A DNA stretch of 64,000 bases from Gammaproteobacteria bacterium (lineage in GTDB: Bacteria; Pseudomonadota; Gammaproteobacteria; Steroidobacterales; Woeseiaceae), in the NCBI GenBank assembly GCA_029863305.1, contig JAOTVR010000002.1, forward strand, positions 61,212 through 125,211. Direction: 5' to 3'. The position numbers and the translations under genes are program-made. Under the pieces are notes generated by a model that was not told the DNA's origin, ran no database searches, and was given only the letters and a program-made list of their open reading frames with translations. Shown here piece after piece: positions 1 to 14,894 of this stretch. Numbering within the stretch: position 1 is the stretch's first letter; each line of letters starts with the position of its first letter.

Positions 1-1
1 G

Positions 2-5861
<5,860 letters not shown>

Positions 5862-5868
5862 ATCGGCG

Positions 5869-7434
5869 CTAGCCTGCTTCTGAAGCGTCGTGGCCGATGT
5901 TGGAGCCCGGCAGCGACCACTCCGTAACCGGCATGGGATCGACGATGGGCTCACCCAGGCGCGGCGTGGAGAGAAGATAAACGCCGCTGTCGGTTCCGGC
6001 CCAGATCAGGTTTCGGTCCCACTCGACGAGGATGTGATCCACGGTCCGATGGTAGCTCCCGGGGTCCTCGAGATTGCCCGCCTGAGGCGGTATGAAGTAG
6101 GCGGCGATCGTGGGCCGGGCCAGGTTCGTAATGTCGAAACATTGCAACCCGGCTATGAAATACGGATACATGGTCAGGTTGAGGTCGACCTTGCCGGGTG
6201 CGTTCCATGCGGGTGGTGCATGCGTGCCGAAACGCCCGCGCTTGTCGCAAAAGTCGCGGTACGGTGCTTCGGGCGGCGGCACGGGCTTGGGGAGCTGAGA
6301 GATCGGCCTGGGCCTCGCCGGGTCGGTGACATCCACGATCCAGATCGGATGTTGCGGTTCATTGCAGTCCGGATTCACCGCTTCGGGCTCGACAAGCACT
6401 ATGCCACGCGCATCTATGCGGGTGACGTCGACGGTATGCATGGCAATGGCGCCGGGTTTGGACGGCGGATCGAAATGCCCCACGACTTGAGGGCTTTCAG
6501 GTCGTGAGAAATCGTGGATGACCATGCCAAGGGCGCCGAACGCCGAGTAACCGTACCGCCCACCATCCTCGATGTTCACGGGCACGGCCGTGCCGCTGTG
6601 CAAGCCGGTAAACGACAGCTTGTCGCCATGCTCCGGCCAGGCCCTGTAGGCTGCCTCTTCACCGGCGCGCTGACCCGGCAGCCAGGCGTTGGAGACGAAC
6701 CTGGGATTTTCCGGATCTTCCACATCGATCACCTGAATGGCATTCGAGTAATACCGAAGCGGAGATTCCATGTGAATAAAGCTGTTGTCAGGTGACGTAT
6801 CGAGGAAACAGTACTTGCCGCCTGTGTAGAAAGACTCCTTGACCCCCATCCCCTCCTGAACCTCGCGGGAAGGGTCTCCCCCGTCCGTATTGTATTCGGA
6901 GAGCTGCCTGATATCGGTCGGGTCTGTCGCATCCCAGATCACTATTCCCCGCAGACCTTTCCAGTCTCGCCAGGCATCTTCGATACGCGGGTTGTCGTAA
7001 CGTCCTTGTGGATACTCCGCGGACGGGTAAACGTTTGCAGGGTCGGAATGCTGCGCCGCGATCACAATCCACTTGCCTGCCTTACGGTTGTAGGCCAGCT
7101 GAATCTGCTGAGCATCGAAAGCGCCTTCGTTGATAATTGAAGGGCGCAGCGGGTCGCTGATGTCATAGACAGAACAGCCTTTAGAGGTCAGCTGAAAGAG
7201 AAATCGCTCCGCGCCCCGACTCATGAACTGGAGATCACCGCGGCGGTTCTTGCCGGCCTCGAAGTGCTGCAGCACCTCCATGTCGTGTATGTACATATTG
7301 CGATCGAGGAAGTCGATGCTGCCCTCGTGCGGATGGGGGTGATGATTCGCATCAGATCGGGATATCAACGCGAGGGGCAGCGTGCTGCTCAGCCCAAGCG
7401 CAATGCCCGACTTCAGAAAATCCCGGCGTGGCAT
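5869..7434 (-). CDS. Tat-exported LVIVD-repeat-type beta-propeller protein
   Basis: Predicted exported protein of about 521 residues. From the ATG at 7434 the N-terminus reads MPRRDFLKSG followed by a hydrophobic stretch, a twin-arginine signal; the open frame extends 46 codons further upstream, but that part looks non-coding and would bury the signal. The body has repeated segments of the kind ...VIDVEDPENPRFVS, ...DVTDPARPRPIS and ...DITNLARPTIA, typical of LVIVD-repeat proteins that are thought to fold as beta-propellers. It also has His-rich stretches (NHHPHPHE) near the mature N-terminus. Function is unknown; a periplasmic or surface location is inferred. It is transcribed towards gltD and has no same-strand neighbour except the candidate micro-ORF upstream. 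Confidence 0.8.
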   Translation of the reverse strand: MPRRDFLKSGIALGLSSTLPLALISRSDANHHPHPHEGSIDFLDRNMYIHDMEVLQHFEAGKNRRGDLQFMSRGAERFLFQLTSKGCSVYDISDPLRPSIINEGAFDAQQIQLAYNRKAGKWIVIAAQHSDPANVYPSAEYPQGRYDNPRIEDAWRDWKGLRGIVIWDATDPTDIRQLSEYNTDGGDPSREVQEGMGVKESFYTGGKYCFLDTSPDNSFIHMESPLRYYSNAIQVIDVEDPENPRFVSNAWLPGQRAGEEAAYRAWPEHGDKLSFTGLHSGTAVPVNIEDGGRYGYSAFGALGMVIHDFSRPESPQVVGHFDPPSKPGAIAMHTVDVTRIDARGIVLVEPEAVNPDCNEPQHPIWIVDVTDPARPRPISQLPKPVPPPEAPYRDFCDKRGRFGTHAPPAWNAPGKVDLNLTMYPYFIAGLQCFDITNLARPTIAAYFIPPQAGNLEDPGSYHRTVDHILVEWDRNLIWAGTDSGVYLLSTPRLGEPIVDPMPVTEWSLPGSNIGHDASEAG

Positions 7435-7519
7435 GTTCGCGTGACAAGGTGAGAGACGCTCTGCGACAGGCGGATGCTTGTTGTGAAAGTGCGATCTTGT
7501 CACTGCGACTGAACCCGGA

Positions 7520-7612
7520 CTATTTCCAGCGCTCCATGGCGCGTGCGGGGAGCGACTCGGGCGGTAACTCAAGAAGCTCTATGCGAATACCGTTTATGTT
7601 GAAACCGCGCAT
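7520..7612 (-). CDS. Candidate 30-residue micro-ORF upstream of the LVIVD gene
   Basis: A short frame with ATG at 7612 and TAG at 7520-7522 is preceded by a strong Shine-Dalgarno sequence (AAGGAG) about six bases upstream. The peptide starts MRGFNINGIRIELLEL and ends PARAMERWK. It is too short to place in a family. It lies 85 bases upstream of the LVIVD-type gene on the same strand, so it could be an independent small protein, a leader peptide, or a chance frame. The ribosome site is the main support. Confidence 0.35.
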   Translation of the reverse strand: MRGFNINGIRIELLELPPESLPARAMERWK

Positions 7613-7862
7613 AATCAACTCCTTGCAGATTTCAAGAACACGAAGGGTAGCAAGCGATCGCGAGCAGACTACTGCGATGGCTCATCTGCAGCCAAGCACC
7701 ATTCTAGCAGCCCGACTGCCGCTGTCGACTGCGGCATCAGTCGCTCCCGGCCCGACAAATTCCCGATCGGTGCTTCATCTGCGTCAGCCTCCGCTCTATA
7801 GTTAGGACCCAGGTGCCGCCGATTGCGGCCGCAACCCAAAATGGCCATTCTCATCTACATTC
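7613..7862. other. Intergenic region with no convincing gene
   Basis: About 250 bases between the micro-ORF and the small membrane protein gene (over 400 bases if the micro-ORF is not real). The short frames on both strands have no family resemblance and no good ribosome site. The only structure I see is a weak stem TGCCGC/GCGGCA at 7717-7736. The promoters for the divergent flanking genes should lie here, but I could not identify a clear -35/-10 pair. Confidence 0.5.
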
Positions 7863-8087
7863 ATGCTCAGTAAATACAAGAAACAGGCGGCACCACCCTG
7901 GCAACGAAAACTGGTCCTGCTGTTGGGATCGCTTTGCGCTGCGACATTTCTGCTGTTCGTGGTGTGGGCAGTCATACTTTTTATCGACTGGGCACGAGTC
8001 GACGATTGCCTGGACAAAGGCGGGAGTTACGATTACGAACTCGGTGTGTGTGATTTCGAGGCGAATCATGTCATGCCGATCGAGTAG
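7863..8087 (+). CDS. Small single-pass membrane protein
   Basis: Hypothetical 74-residue protein. It has a basic, proline-containing N-terminus (residues 1-16), one strong membrane segment (about residues 17-42), and an acidic C-terminal tail with two Cys in DDCLDKGGSY and YELGVCDFE. Two Cys about 15 residues apart in a tail that should face the periplasm suggest a disulfide. I recognise the general type but no named family. The ATG at 7863 has no strong ribosome site. It precedes the lipoprotein gene at 8219 by about 130 bases on the same strand. Confidence 0.6.
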   Translation: MLSKYKKQAAPPWQRKLVLLLGSLCAATFLLFVVWAVILFIDWARVDDCLDKGGSYDYELGVCDFEANHVMPIE

Positions 8088-8218
8088 CCGCCCGAAGCCC
8101 GCGACAAATCGCTAATCGAGCGAAGCAGGAATCCGCTGTTTGTCATGGTCGGCCTCTGCGACATCTCCTTATTGAAAATCAAAATTGTAATACCACATGA
8201 AAAACGGAGGTGAGTAAT

Positions 8219-9295
8219 GTGCGTATTCTGGTTGTCTTGGTCACGATTGCACTCGCCGCCTGTACTGGCGACAGTGATCGCGATTCTCCGAGTACATTTG
8301 TTTCGCAACCTGTAGTTGCTGGTGTTGACGCCGTTATCTTGCCGGAATATGGCTTCGAGGTCAGTTCGACGGCGGCAGGTGATCTGCTGCAAGTGAGTGT
8401 CCCCGGCGATGGCTCGATGTGGGGTGTCAGCGTAGACTTCGGCAGCACCTTGCGAGGGGAGATCAGCTTCGTGGTCGATGACAACGACTACCTGAGCGTT
8501 GAGGACTACACGGTGAAGACACCGTCGTCGTTTACGGTGGACTCTGACGTTGGCGACGAGGCGTTCCTTGGAGTGTTCGATGTCAAAGTCATCGGCGACC
8601 TGGTGTACATGCCCAACGTCCCACACCACCCGCCGAATTGGGGCTTTTATCAGGTGATATCACCCGCCGAGATAGTCAATGTGCAGGTCATTCCCGGTCC
8701 CTTCAGCAGTGTCGAAATCAGCGTGGGCGCGGGTGGGTCTGTCTGGCTGTCCTGGGACCAGCTGGCTGCATCATTGGACGACAAGCTCGCACCAGCGTGG
8801 CAACGTCGTGCGGCGCTGGCGACCGAGGTGCTCGACTTCGTTCTGATTCAGATCGCCACAATCGCCGATACATTCAACTACATCGACGATGAAATGCTAA
8901 ACGTCAACCCTGCAGCTATCGCCTGTGATCCTTTTACAGGCACTCCACCGGCAAACGTGCTTGTGCAAGGCGAAAGTACGGTGACCTGGCTTGGCCCTGG
9001 AAACGCACCGAGCGAAGGCGACAACTTTGAATGGGCTTTCACAGACTGCTGGTTCGACGATTCGGGCAGCGGATTCGATACGCTGTTTAACGGGAGCGTT
9101 GGTCTGCGCGGCTACGTGTGGGAACTCGACAACGAGTTCCAGTTGATCGGCGCCGGTTTCCGTGAAGTAATCTACAACAATCTCGAGGTTACAGGCACGG
9201 TCGAGCAGCCGCCTTCAGTGTTCACGATCAGCCCTGACGAAATGTTGACTGTGAGTGGCGGCTTTGATCTGGTGTTCGAACGAATCACGAACTGA
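8219..9295 (+). CDS. Unrecognised predicted lipoprotein
   Basis: Predicted outer-envelope lipoprotein of about 358 residues. GTG at 8219 is preferred because GGAGG at 8206-8210 sits eight bases before it; the alternative GTG at 8210 overlaps that ribosome site. From 8219 the protein begins MRILVVLVTIALAACTGD, a short signal peptide ending in the lipobox LAAC. The mature part is acidic, rich in Asp, Gly, Ser and aromatic residues, with two Cys in the C-terminal half (AIACDPF, FTDCWFD). I do not recognise a domain. It converges with the histidine kinase gene. Confidence 0.7.
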   Translation: MRILVVLVTIALAACTGDSDRDSPSTFVSQPVVAGVDAVILPEYGFEVSSTAAGDLLQVSVPGDGSMWGVSVDFGSTLRGEISFVVDDNDYLSVEDYTVKTPSSFTVDSDVGDEAFLGVFDVKVIGDLVYMPNVPHHPPNWGFYQVISPAEIVNVQVIPGPFSSVEISVGAGGSVWLSWDQLAASLDDKLAPAWQRRAALATEVLDFVLIQIATIADTFNYIDDEMLNVNPAAIACDPFTGTPPANVLVQGESTVTWLGPGNAPSEGDNFEWAFTDCWFDDSGSGFDTLFNGSVGLRGYVWELDNEFQLIGAGFREVIYNNLEVTGTVEQPPSVFTISPDEMLTVSGGFDLVFERITN

Positions 9296-9360
9296 TGCGA
9301 AACCCGACGCGGCTGTCACGGGCTTTATCACCCGGTTCGCTGATTGGCTCGTGGCAGCCA

Positions 9361-11403
9361 TCATCTGCCATCAGTATCTCGCGGTAAGATAACGCAGACG
9401 GCGACACCGTCGTCGGTGTTCTTCGCATCAATTCTCCCGTCATGACCCTCCGCGATGAGCCTTGCCACGTACAATCCGAGCCCCAGGTGTTTGTCGCCGC
9501 GCCCCGCGCGCACCGACACCATCGAGTCGAACATTCGTGAGCGCATACGCTCGGGCAGTGGCGGCCCCGTGTTTGTCACCGTCAGCAACAAGGTCGAACC
9601 GTTTGCCGTCAGGCTTATGTCGATGACGTCGCCGTCCTTGCTGAAGCCGACAGCATTGTCGACGAGCTTGTCGAGCATCTGTATGAGTAGTTCGGGCGAG
9701 CCGCGCATCATTGCAATGTCAAAGTCGGATGCGAACTCGAATTCACGATCGGAGTAGGCATCGCGATACGCGGCGACGGTGGATGCCAGCACCGCATGAA
9801 AATCAAAGGTCTCCGGCTCGGCGTGTTGCATGAGTTCTTCGACCCTGCTGGCTTCACTCATCGCCGTCAGAATTCGCCGCAGTCGATCAGCGCCGTCGCG
9901 TGCGCGCGACGCGTACTCCGACGAAGCCTCATTCAGCGGTTCGTGCTCCAGGTTCTCCAGAGAGGAGGTGACTATTGCAAGCGGGGTGCGCAGTTCGTGC
10001 GACAACTTCGACGCCAGCGAACGCAGGTACTCGTTGTAGTCTCCCAGTTGCTGTAGCACGTAGGAAAAGCTGCGCGACAGATCGCCGACTTCATCTCCGG
10101 CGTGAACGCTGGGCAATTCGACCCGCAGACTGTCCTGCTCCAGGGCGTCTTCGGCGGCAATGCTCAGCCGGCGAATCCGGCGCGACAGCCAGGTGGCATA
10201 GCCAAGCAATGCCGCGGCAACGAGCAACGTCGCGATCAACGTGACGTTCAACAGGCGGACCAGGCCCTGATTCGTCAGGCTCAGAATTGCGTCGGTGCCC
10301 TGTTGCAGCACAACCGCACCGATGGTCTCACCGTCTGCCACCACAGGCTGTGCCACGGCAACGATCGCTCGGCCACCTTCAGCACTGCGAAACCAGCCGA
10401 CCGACTCAACGCCGTTCAGGGCATCGGCAATATAGCGTTGCTGCTCGCGACCGCTGGGATCGGGCCTTGCCAGTTCGGCGTCTTCACCGGACTCGACGAG
10501 AGCATCGTAGGCAATGCGCAGCCACGCCGACCTGGCGTTGTCCGCCGATACGTTCGCGCTCGACAGCGCGCCTCCCGCAGCGATCCTCCAGCCCGATGCA
10601 TCGGTCACGATAAGGCGCATGCCGGCCTGCGCAAGACCCGTCACAACCGCATTTAAATCAGGCGACACCGTGACAAACGCCCCTGGCGTGCGTGACGAAA
10701 AACTGGCACTGCGTACCGGCGATTCGAACTCGCTCGCGGTGTTACTGACGATGATGCCCAGGTGGGTGCCCAGTTTGCTTGCCGGAATACGTGCTTCGAA
10801 CTGATAGCCCCGCGGAACATCCTGTAGATACGAAAGTATTGTCGGGTCGGGGCCGAAACCATATTCGTTGCGCACATACGCGACCACCGGACCAGGCGCT
10901 TCCGCGGCGAAAGTCAGTGTTTCATTCCGATACGGCGGACTGGTGCTGATGATGCTGATGCGATCGGCGAAGCGCGGCCCATCGTCGACTGCGATCACCC
11001 CGGGGCTGGCGAAAACAACATTGTCGTCGCTGACTTCTACGTACAGAAAAACGGCCTGATCAAAAACGCCGATGGCAAACCGAACCGGGCCATCGGTGCC
11101 GCGAAGCAACTGCAGGGAATCGCGTTCCAGCGTCCAGTCGTCGAAGTAGCCATCTATCTCGGGGCGCGTCTCGAGAGGGTGGCCATAGAGCTGTTCGCCG
11201 TAGACGTGACTGCTGCCTTCGGTATCCGGAAATTCTTCGCGATATTGTGCGAGGGAGTCGGCTATCGCTCTGGCGGTGCCCCCAAGCATTTGCTGCTGTC
11301 CTGTGCGTAACGCGGACTCGGTTTCATGAATGAACTGGTAGCCGGCCCATGGCAGTACGAGTGTCAGCACACTGACGAGTAGCAACTGCCGTTTCAGGTT
11401 CAT
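9361..11403 (-). CDS. pdsS: Dedicated sortase system histidine kinase
   Basis: Membrane sensor kinase of 680 residues. Order of parts: N-terminal membrane segment (about residues 5-22), a large periplasmic region of about 360 residues, a second membrane segment (LLNVTLIATLLVAAALLGYA), a HAMP-like linker, the phospho-acceptor helix with SHELRTPLAIV (His near residue 465), and an ATPase domain with DNAVGFSKDG and GLGLYVARLI. It lies 15 bases downstream of the response regulator and next to a sortase and its substrate. This is the arrangement of the proteobacterial dedicated sortase system, and the long periplasmic sensor fits the family. Its signal is unknown. Confidence 0.88.
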   Translation of the reverse strand: MNLKRQLLLVSVLTLVLPWAGYQFIHETESALRTGQQQMLGGTARAIADSLAQYREEFPDTEGSSHVYGEQLYGHPLETRPEIDGYFDDWTLERDSLQLLRGTDGPVRFAIGVFDQAVFLYVEVSDDNVVFASPGVIAVDDGPRFADRISIISTSPPYRNETLTFAAEAPGPVVAYVRNEYGFGPDPTILSYLQDVPRGYQFEARIPASKLGTHLGIIVSNTASEFESPVRSASFSSRTPGAFVTVSPDLNAVVTGLAQAGMRLIVTDASGWRIAAGGALSSANVSADNARSAWLRIAYDALVESGEDAELARPDPSGREQQRYIADALNGVESVGWFRSAEGGRAIVAVAQPVVADGETIGAVVLQQGTDAILSLTNQGLVRLLNVTLIATLLVAAALLGYATWLSRRIRRLSIAAEDALEQDSLRVELPSVHAGDEVGDLSRSFSYVLQQLGDYNEYLRSLASKLSHELRTPLAIVTSSLENLEHEPLNEASSEYASRARDGADRLRRILTAMSEASRVEELMQHAEPETFDFHAVLASTVAAYRDAYSDREFEFASDFDIAMMRGSPELLIQMLDKLVDNAVGFSKDGDVIDISLTANGSTLLLTVTNTGPPLPERMRSRMFDSMVSVRAGRGDKHLGLGLYVARLIAEGHDGRIDAKNTDDGVAVCVILPRDTDGR

Positions 11404-11418
11404 TGTTGGTGGCAGCGA

Positions 11419-12111
11419 CTAGTCGGCAAGCCAGCGATAGCCCATGCCGTACACTGTTTCTATTGCATCAAAAGTCGCGTCAATGGCCACGAATTTTCGA
11501 CGTATGCGTTTGATGTGTGATGTGATCGTGTTGTCATCCAGCACAGCCTGCGCAGCGTCCATGAGTTGTTGCCGATTCTTCACATGCCCGGGGTAGCGGG
11601 CCATGGCGTGTACGAGCCAGAATTCGGTCAGCGTCAGACCGACAGCCTGGTTTTGCCAGAGTATGGTCATACGGTCTGTGTCGATTTCAAGGTCGCCACG
11701 CCTGATTCGATTTTCTTTGGATTGCGGTCTCTGCATGGCATCGAGCCGTCGAAACAAGGCCGCAACGCGGGCCATCAGGTGCGGCAGGCTGATGTCCTTG
11801 GTGAGGTAATCATCGGCCCCGAGTCGAAGTCCGGACACAGCATCGAATTCACTGTCCCGGGCTGTAAGAAAGATGATGGGTAACTCCGCCGCCCTGGAAC
11901 GCAGTTCCCGACAGAGTTCGAAACCTCCTTCTACATCGTCCCGCAGATTGACATCGATCACTACAAGGTCGGGCAGGCGCAGGTCGAAGGCCTGTAATGC
12001 CGAATCGCGCGCGTCATAGGCATCGACCTCGTATCCCTCGCGCTCGAACGCCGCCGCGTAGTTTTCGCGGATCGCAGGCTCATCCTCAACAATCGCAATA
12101 CGTTTGGCCAC
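11419..12111 (-). CDS. pdsR: Dedicated sortase system response regulator
   Basis: OmpR/PhoB-type response regulator of about 230 residues. The GTG at 12111 (protein starting MAKRIAIVEDEP) is chosen because GGGAG lies five to six bases upstream and the receiver domain begins there; the open frame runs 18 codons further up through a hairpin and is probably not translated. The receiver domain has the acidic pair ED, phospho-acceptor Asp53 in VVIDVNL and the Lys in DDYLTKD. The C-terminal winged helix includes ITSHIKRIRRKF. It is transcribed with the kinase and diverges from the sortase substrate gene, the likely target of its regulation. Confidence 0.9.
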   Translation of the reverse strand: MAKRIAIVEDEPAIRENYAAAFEREGYEVDAYDARDSALQAFDLRLPDLVVIDVNLRDDVEGGFELCRELRSRAAELPIIFLTARDSEFDAVSGLRLGADDYLTKDISLPHLMARVAALFRRLDAMQRPQSKENRIRRGDLEIDTDRMTILWQNQAVGLTLTEFWLVHAMARYPGHVKNRQQLMDAAQAVLDDNTITSHIKRIRRKFVAIDATFDAIETVYGMGYRWLAD

Positions 12112-12134
12112 CGCCACTCCCAATAATCGACCTC

Positions 12135-12156
12135 GGAGCGGCAAGGCTGCCGCTCC
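12135..12156. repeat. Perfect 9-bp inverted repeat in the pdsR/substrate intergenic region
   Basis: GGAGCGGCA and TGCCGCTCC separated by AGGC form a perfect 22-base hairpin or palindrome. It sits 24 bases upstream of the pdsR GTG and about 100 bases upstream of the substrate ATG. It could be an operator for the response regulator, an mRNA hairpin in the pdsR leader, or a REP-like dispersed element; it shares its GGAGCGG core with the hairpin at 54343. A second small palindrome, GCCCGC-A-GCGGGC, lies at 12201-12213. Confidence 0.5.
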
Positions 12157-12259
12157 TCGCCACAATTTGCCACATTCCGCCGGTGCATTGCCATGTCACA
12201 GCCCGCAGCGGGCCGTTTTGGCTTGCTTCAATGGTGCGCTATAGAGAAGGAGATCTGTA

Positions 12260-14326
12260 ATGCACGAGAAAGCGCGTAACACGGCACCGGCCTGGATCAT
12301 GCTGCTGTTGACGATACTGGCGGTCCGTCCTGGATTCGCGTCGACAAAAACCCTGTCGCCGGCCGACATGCAAACCGGCAGCCTGCTGATGCGCATGAGC
12401 GGAGGGTACGTAACCGCAGCGCTGCTGAACACAGACGTCAACATCAAAGTCAATGGACTTGTTGCGCGGGTCTCGGTCATGCAGGAATTCAAGAACGAGG
12501 GAGTCGAATGGGTAGAAGGCATTTACGTGTTTCCATTACCGGACGACGCGGCCGTGGACCGCATGCGTCTCTATATCGGTGACCGCCTGATCGAAGGCGA
12601 AATCCGGGAAAAGCAGCAGGCCAGAAAGGAATACGAACAGGCGAAACAGGCGGGCAAGAAGACAAGCCTGGTCGAGCAGCGGCGGGCCAACCTGTTTACG
12701 ACCTCGATTGCCAACGTCGCGCCCGGCGAGACGGTTATCGTCGAGATCGAATACCTCGAGAACATTCGCTACGACGACGGGACATTCAGCCTGCGCTTCC
12801 CGATGACGCTGACGCCAAGGTATATCCCGGGGCAGGCACTGACGGACCGACAGGGTAGCGGTTGGTCTGCGGACACGTCTCTCGTCGCGGATGCGTCGCT
12901 GATCACGCCGCCCATGGTTAACGCGTCTCGCGGCCACAAGGTGTCGCTTCAGGTCAGCGTCAATGCAGGCATGCCGCTCGAAATCATCGCGAGCCGTTAC
13001 CACCCGGTTAATGTCAGCGAGAACAGCGGTCAGTACCGGGTCGCCCTCGCCTCTGGCCGGGTGCCAATGGACCATGACTTCGAATTGCTGTGGCGTCCGG
13101 TTTCCTCATCTGCGCCGCGCGCGATGGCGTTTGCAGAGACCATTAATGGCGAGCCACATTACCTGCTCATGGTAATGCCGCCGGACGGCGATGCTTCGAC
13201 CGCGGCAAGCATGCCTCGGGAAATGATCTTCGTTATCGACACCTCGGGCTCGATGCACGGTGTATCGATGCAACAGGCGAAGCAGGCTCTGCAACGGGCG
13301 CTCGATGGCCTGCATCCCGGGGACCGATTCAACGTTATCGAATTCAACTCACATGCAAACGCGTTGTTCGAGGACAGCGTGGCGGTTGAGCCTGGCAGCG
13401 TCGGTATGGCGCAGAACTTCGTCGGCCGGTTGCGAGCAAACGGCGGTACGGAGATGCAGTCCGCTCTGCGTCGCGCACTGCGAACACCACCGACGGAAGC
13501 GTTCTTGCGGCAAGTCATTTTTATTACCGATGGCGCCGTCGGCAACGAAGAGGGGCTGTTCGAGCTGATCACAAAGCAACTCGATGGCGCACGCATGTTC
13601 ACCGTCGGCATCGGCTCGGCACCGAACAGCTGGTTCATGCGCAAAGCTGCCGAAAGCGGCCGCGGCACCTTTACGACGATCAGTGCCCTGCACGAAGTCG
13701 CCGAAAAAATGGATCGCCTGTTCCGCAAGCTCGAGCACCCGCAGGTGACGAACATCAATCTGCTATGGCCAGGCGGAACACTCGTCGACAGCTATCCATC
13801 CGTCGTTCCCGACCTGTATCTCGGCGAGCCCATCAGCGTTAAAGCGAAGGCTTCGGGAGCCTTTCGTCCAGGCGCCACGATACGCATCGAGGGCGACTCG
13901 GTCGCCGGTGCGTGGGGGCACGACGTCGCGCTGGATGTCGATGCGCAAAGTCCTGGCGTTGCTGCACTGTGGGCGCGTGCGCGAATTGCCGAACTCCTTG
14001 ATGCGGAACGGCGCGGGGCAGATTCCGAGGTGACGCGACAGGCGGTCGTCGCGACGGCGCTCGCCCATCACCTTGTCAGCAAACACACGAGCCTTGTTGC
14101 GGTCGACAAGACGCCGGTTCGACCGGCCGGGGATCCGCTCGCGAGCGAGCAGGTGCCGAATCTGATGCCATACGGCCAGAGCGGGTCGGCGATCTTCGGC
14201 TTTCCGGCGACGGCAACAAATGCTCCCGGCCTTCGACTTGGCGGAGCGCTTACGCTGTTGGCAGCACTGTTGATGCTTGCAATGCCTGCATTGCGAAGAA
14301 GGGTGACCCATGGCCTGGCGTATTAG
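12260..14326 (+). CDS. Marine proteobacterial sortase target protein (VIT and VWA domains)
   Basis: Envelope protein of 688 residues, predicted substrate of the downstream sortase. It has an N-terminal signal peptide (about residues 1-28), a vault/inter-alpha-trypsin domain (about 35-165, with EWVEGIYVFPLP), and a von Willebrand A domain with the metal-binding DTSGSM at residues 327-332 and a later FITDGAVGNE. The C-terminal sorting signal is FPATATNA at residues 648-655, followed by a hydrophobic helix and the basic cluster RRR. The motif is a variant of LPXTG with Phe for Leu. A strong ribosome site (GAAGGAG) precedes the ATG. The last 17 bases overlap the sortase gene, indicating translational coupling. 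Confidence 0.92.
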   Translation: MHEKARNTAPAWIMLLLTILAVRPGFASTKTLSPADMQTGSLLMRMSGGYVTAALLNTDVNIKVNGLVARVSVMQEFKNEGVEWVEGIYVFPLPDDAAVDRMRLYIGDRLIEGEIREKQQARKEYEQAKQAGKKTSLVEQRRANLFTTSIANVAPGETVIVEIEYLENIRYDDGTFSLRFPMTLTPRYIPGQALTDRQGSGWSADTSLVADASLITPPMVNASRGHKVSLQVSVNAGMPLEIIASRYHPVNVSENSGQYRVALASGRVPMDHDFELLWRPVSSSAPRAMAFAETINGEPHYLLMVMPPDGDASTAASMPREMIFVIDTSGSMHGVSMQQAKQALQRALDGLHPGDRFNVIEFNSHANALFEDSVAVEPGSVGMAQNFVGRLRANGGTEMQSALRRALRTPPTEAFLRQVIFITDGAVGNEEGLFELITKQLDGARMFTVGIGSAPNSWFMRKAAESGRGTFTTISALHEVAEKMDRLFRKLEHPQVTNINLLWPGGTLVDSYPSVVPDLYLGEPISVKAKASGAFRPGATIRIEGDSVAGAWGHDVALDVDAQSPGVAALWARARIAELLDAERRGADSEVTRQAVVATALAHHLVSKHTSLVAVDKTPVRPAGDPLASEQVPNLMPYGQSGSAIFGFPATATNAPGLRLGGALTLLAALLMLAMPALRRRVTHGLAY

Positions 14327-14894
14327 GTCGGCGCAGAGACTGACTGTGGCCTGTCTGCTGTGTCTTGGCTTCTGGCAGCTTGGCCAGGGCGCCTACATTC
14401 CCGCCAAGGCGTGGCTCGCCCAGGAGTTGATGCAGCGCGCCTGGGCGCGCGCGGCCGAGGAGGATGACGACCGGCAACCCCCCTGGCCCTGGGCGGACAC
14501 GTGGCCAGTGGCCCGGTTGTCGGCGAAGTCAGGTGAGGTCGATCTAATCATTCTCGCCGGGGGCTCGGGTCGAACGCTGGCCTTTGGTCCCGGCCACCTG
14601 AGCGCGAGTTCCTTGCCGGGCGAGTCGGGAAACAGTGTCATCGCTGGCCACAAGGACACACATTTCAATTTCCTGCGCGACCTTGGCATCGGCGAGTCGC
14701 TTGTCATAGAGAAGATTGGTGGCCGCAAGCACCTGTACAAGGTAATCGGCATCGATGTGGTTGATTCCCGGCGCGGCAGCCTGTTGCTCGATACCGAAGC
14801 AGCGATCCTGAGCCTGGTAACCTGTTATCCGTTTGACGAACGTGAAGTCGGCGGCCCGCTGCGTTACGTCGTTACAGCGAAGATGATCTTTTGA
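14310..14894 (+). CDS. Sortase, marine proteobacterial type
   Basis: Membrane-anchored cysteine transpeptidase of 194 residues. It has an N-terminal signal anchor (about residues 8-30), then the sortase fold with catalytic His114 in VIAGHKDTHF, Cys172 in SLVTCYPF and Arg185 in GPLRYVV. It should cleave the neighbouring VIT/VWA protein at FPATATNA, although the acceptor molecule in a Gram-negative envelope is not established. The ATG at 14310 lies inside the end of the substrate gene. The 3' end overlaps the convergent NUDIX gene by 23 bases. Confidence 0.92.
   Translation: MAWRIRSAQRLTVACLLCLGFWQLGQGAYIPAKAWLAQELMQRAWARAAEEDDDRQPPWPWADTWPVARLSAKSGEVDLIILAGGSGRTLAFGPGHLSASSLPGESGNSVIAGHKDTHFNFLRDLGIGESLVIEKIGGRKHLYKVIGIDVVDSRRGSLLLDTEAAILSLVTCYPFDEREVGGPLRYVVTAKMIF

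Noticed and set aside
7428..7805. 125-codon plus-strand frame upstream of the small membrane protein
   Set aside because: No ribosome site, no domain, and it runs over the candidate micro-ORF and the start of the LVIVD gene.
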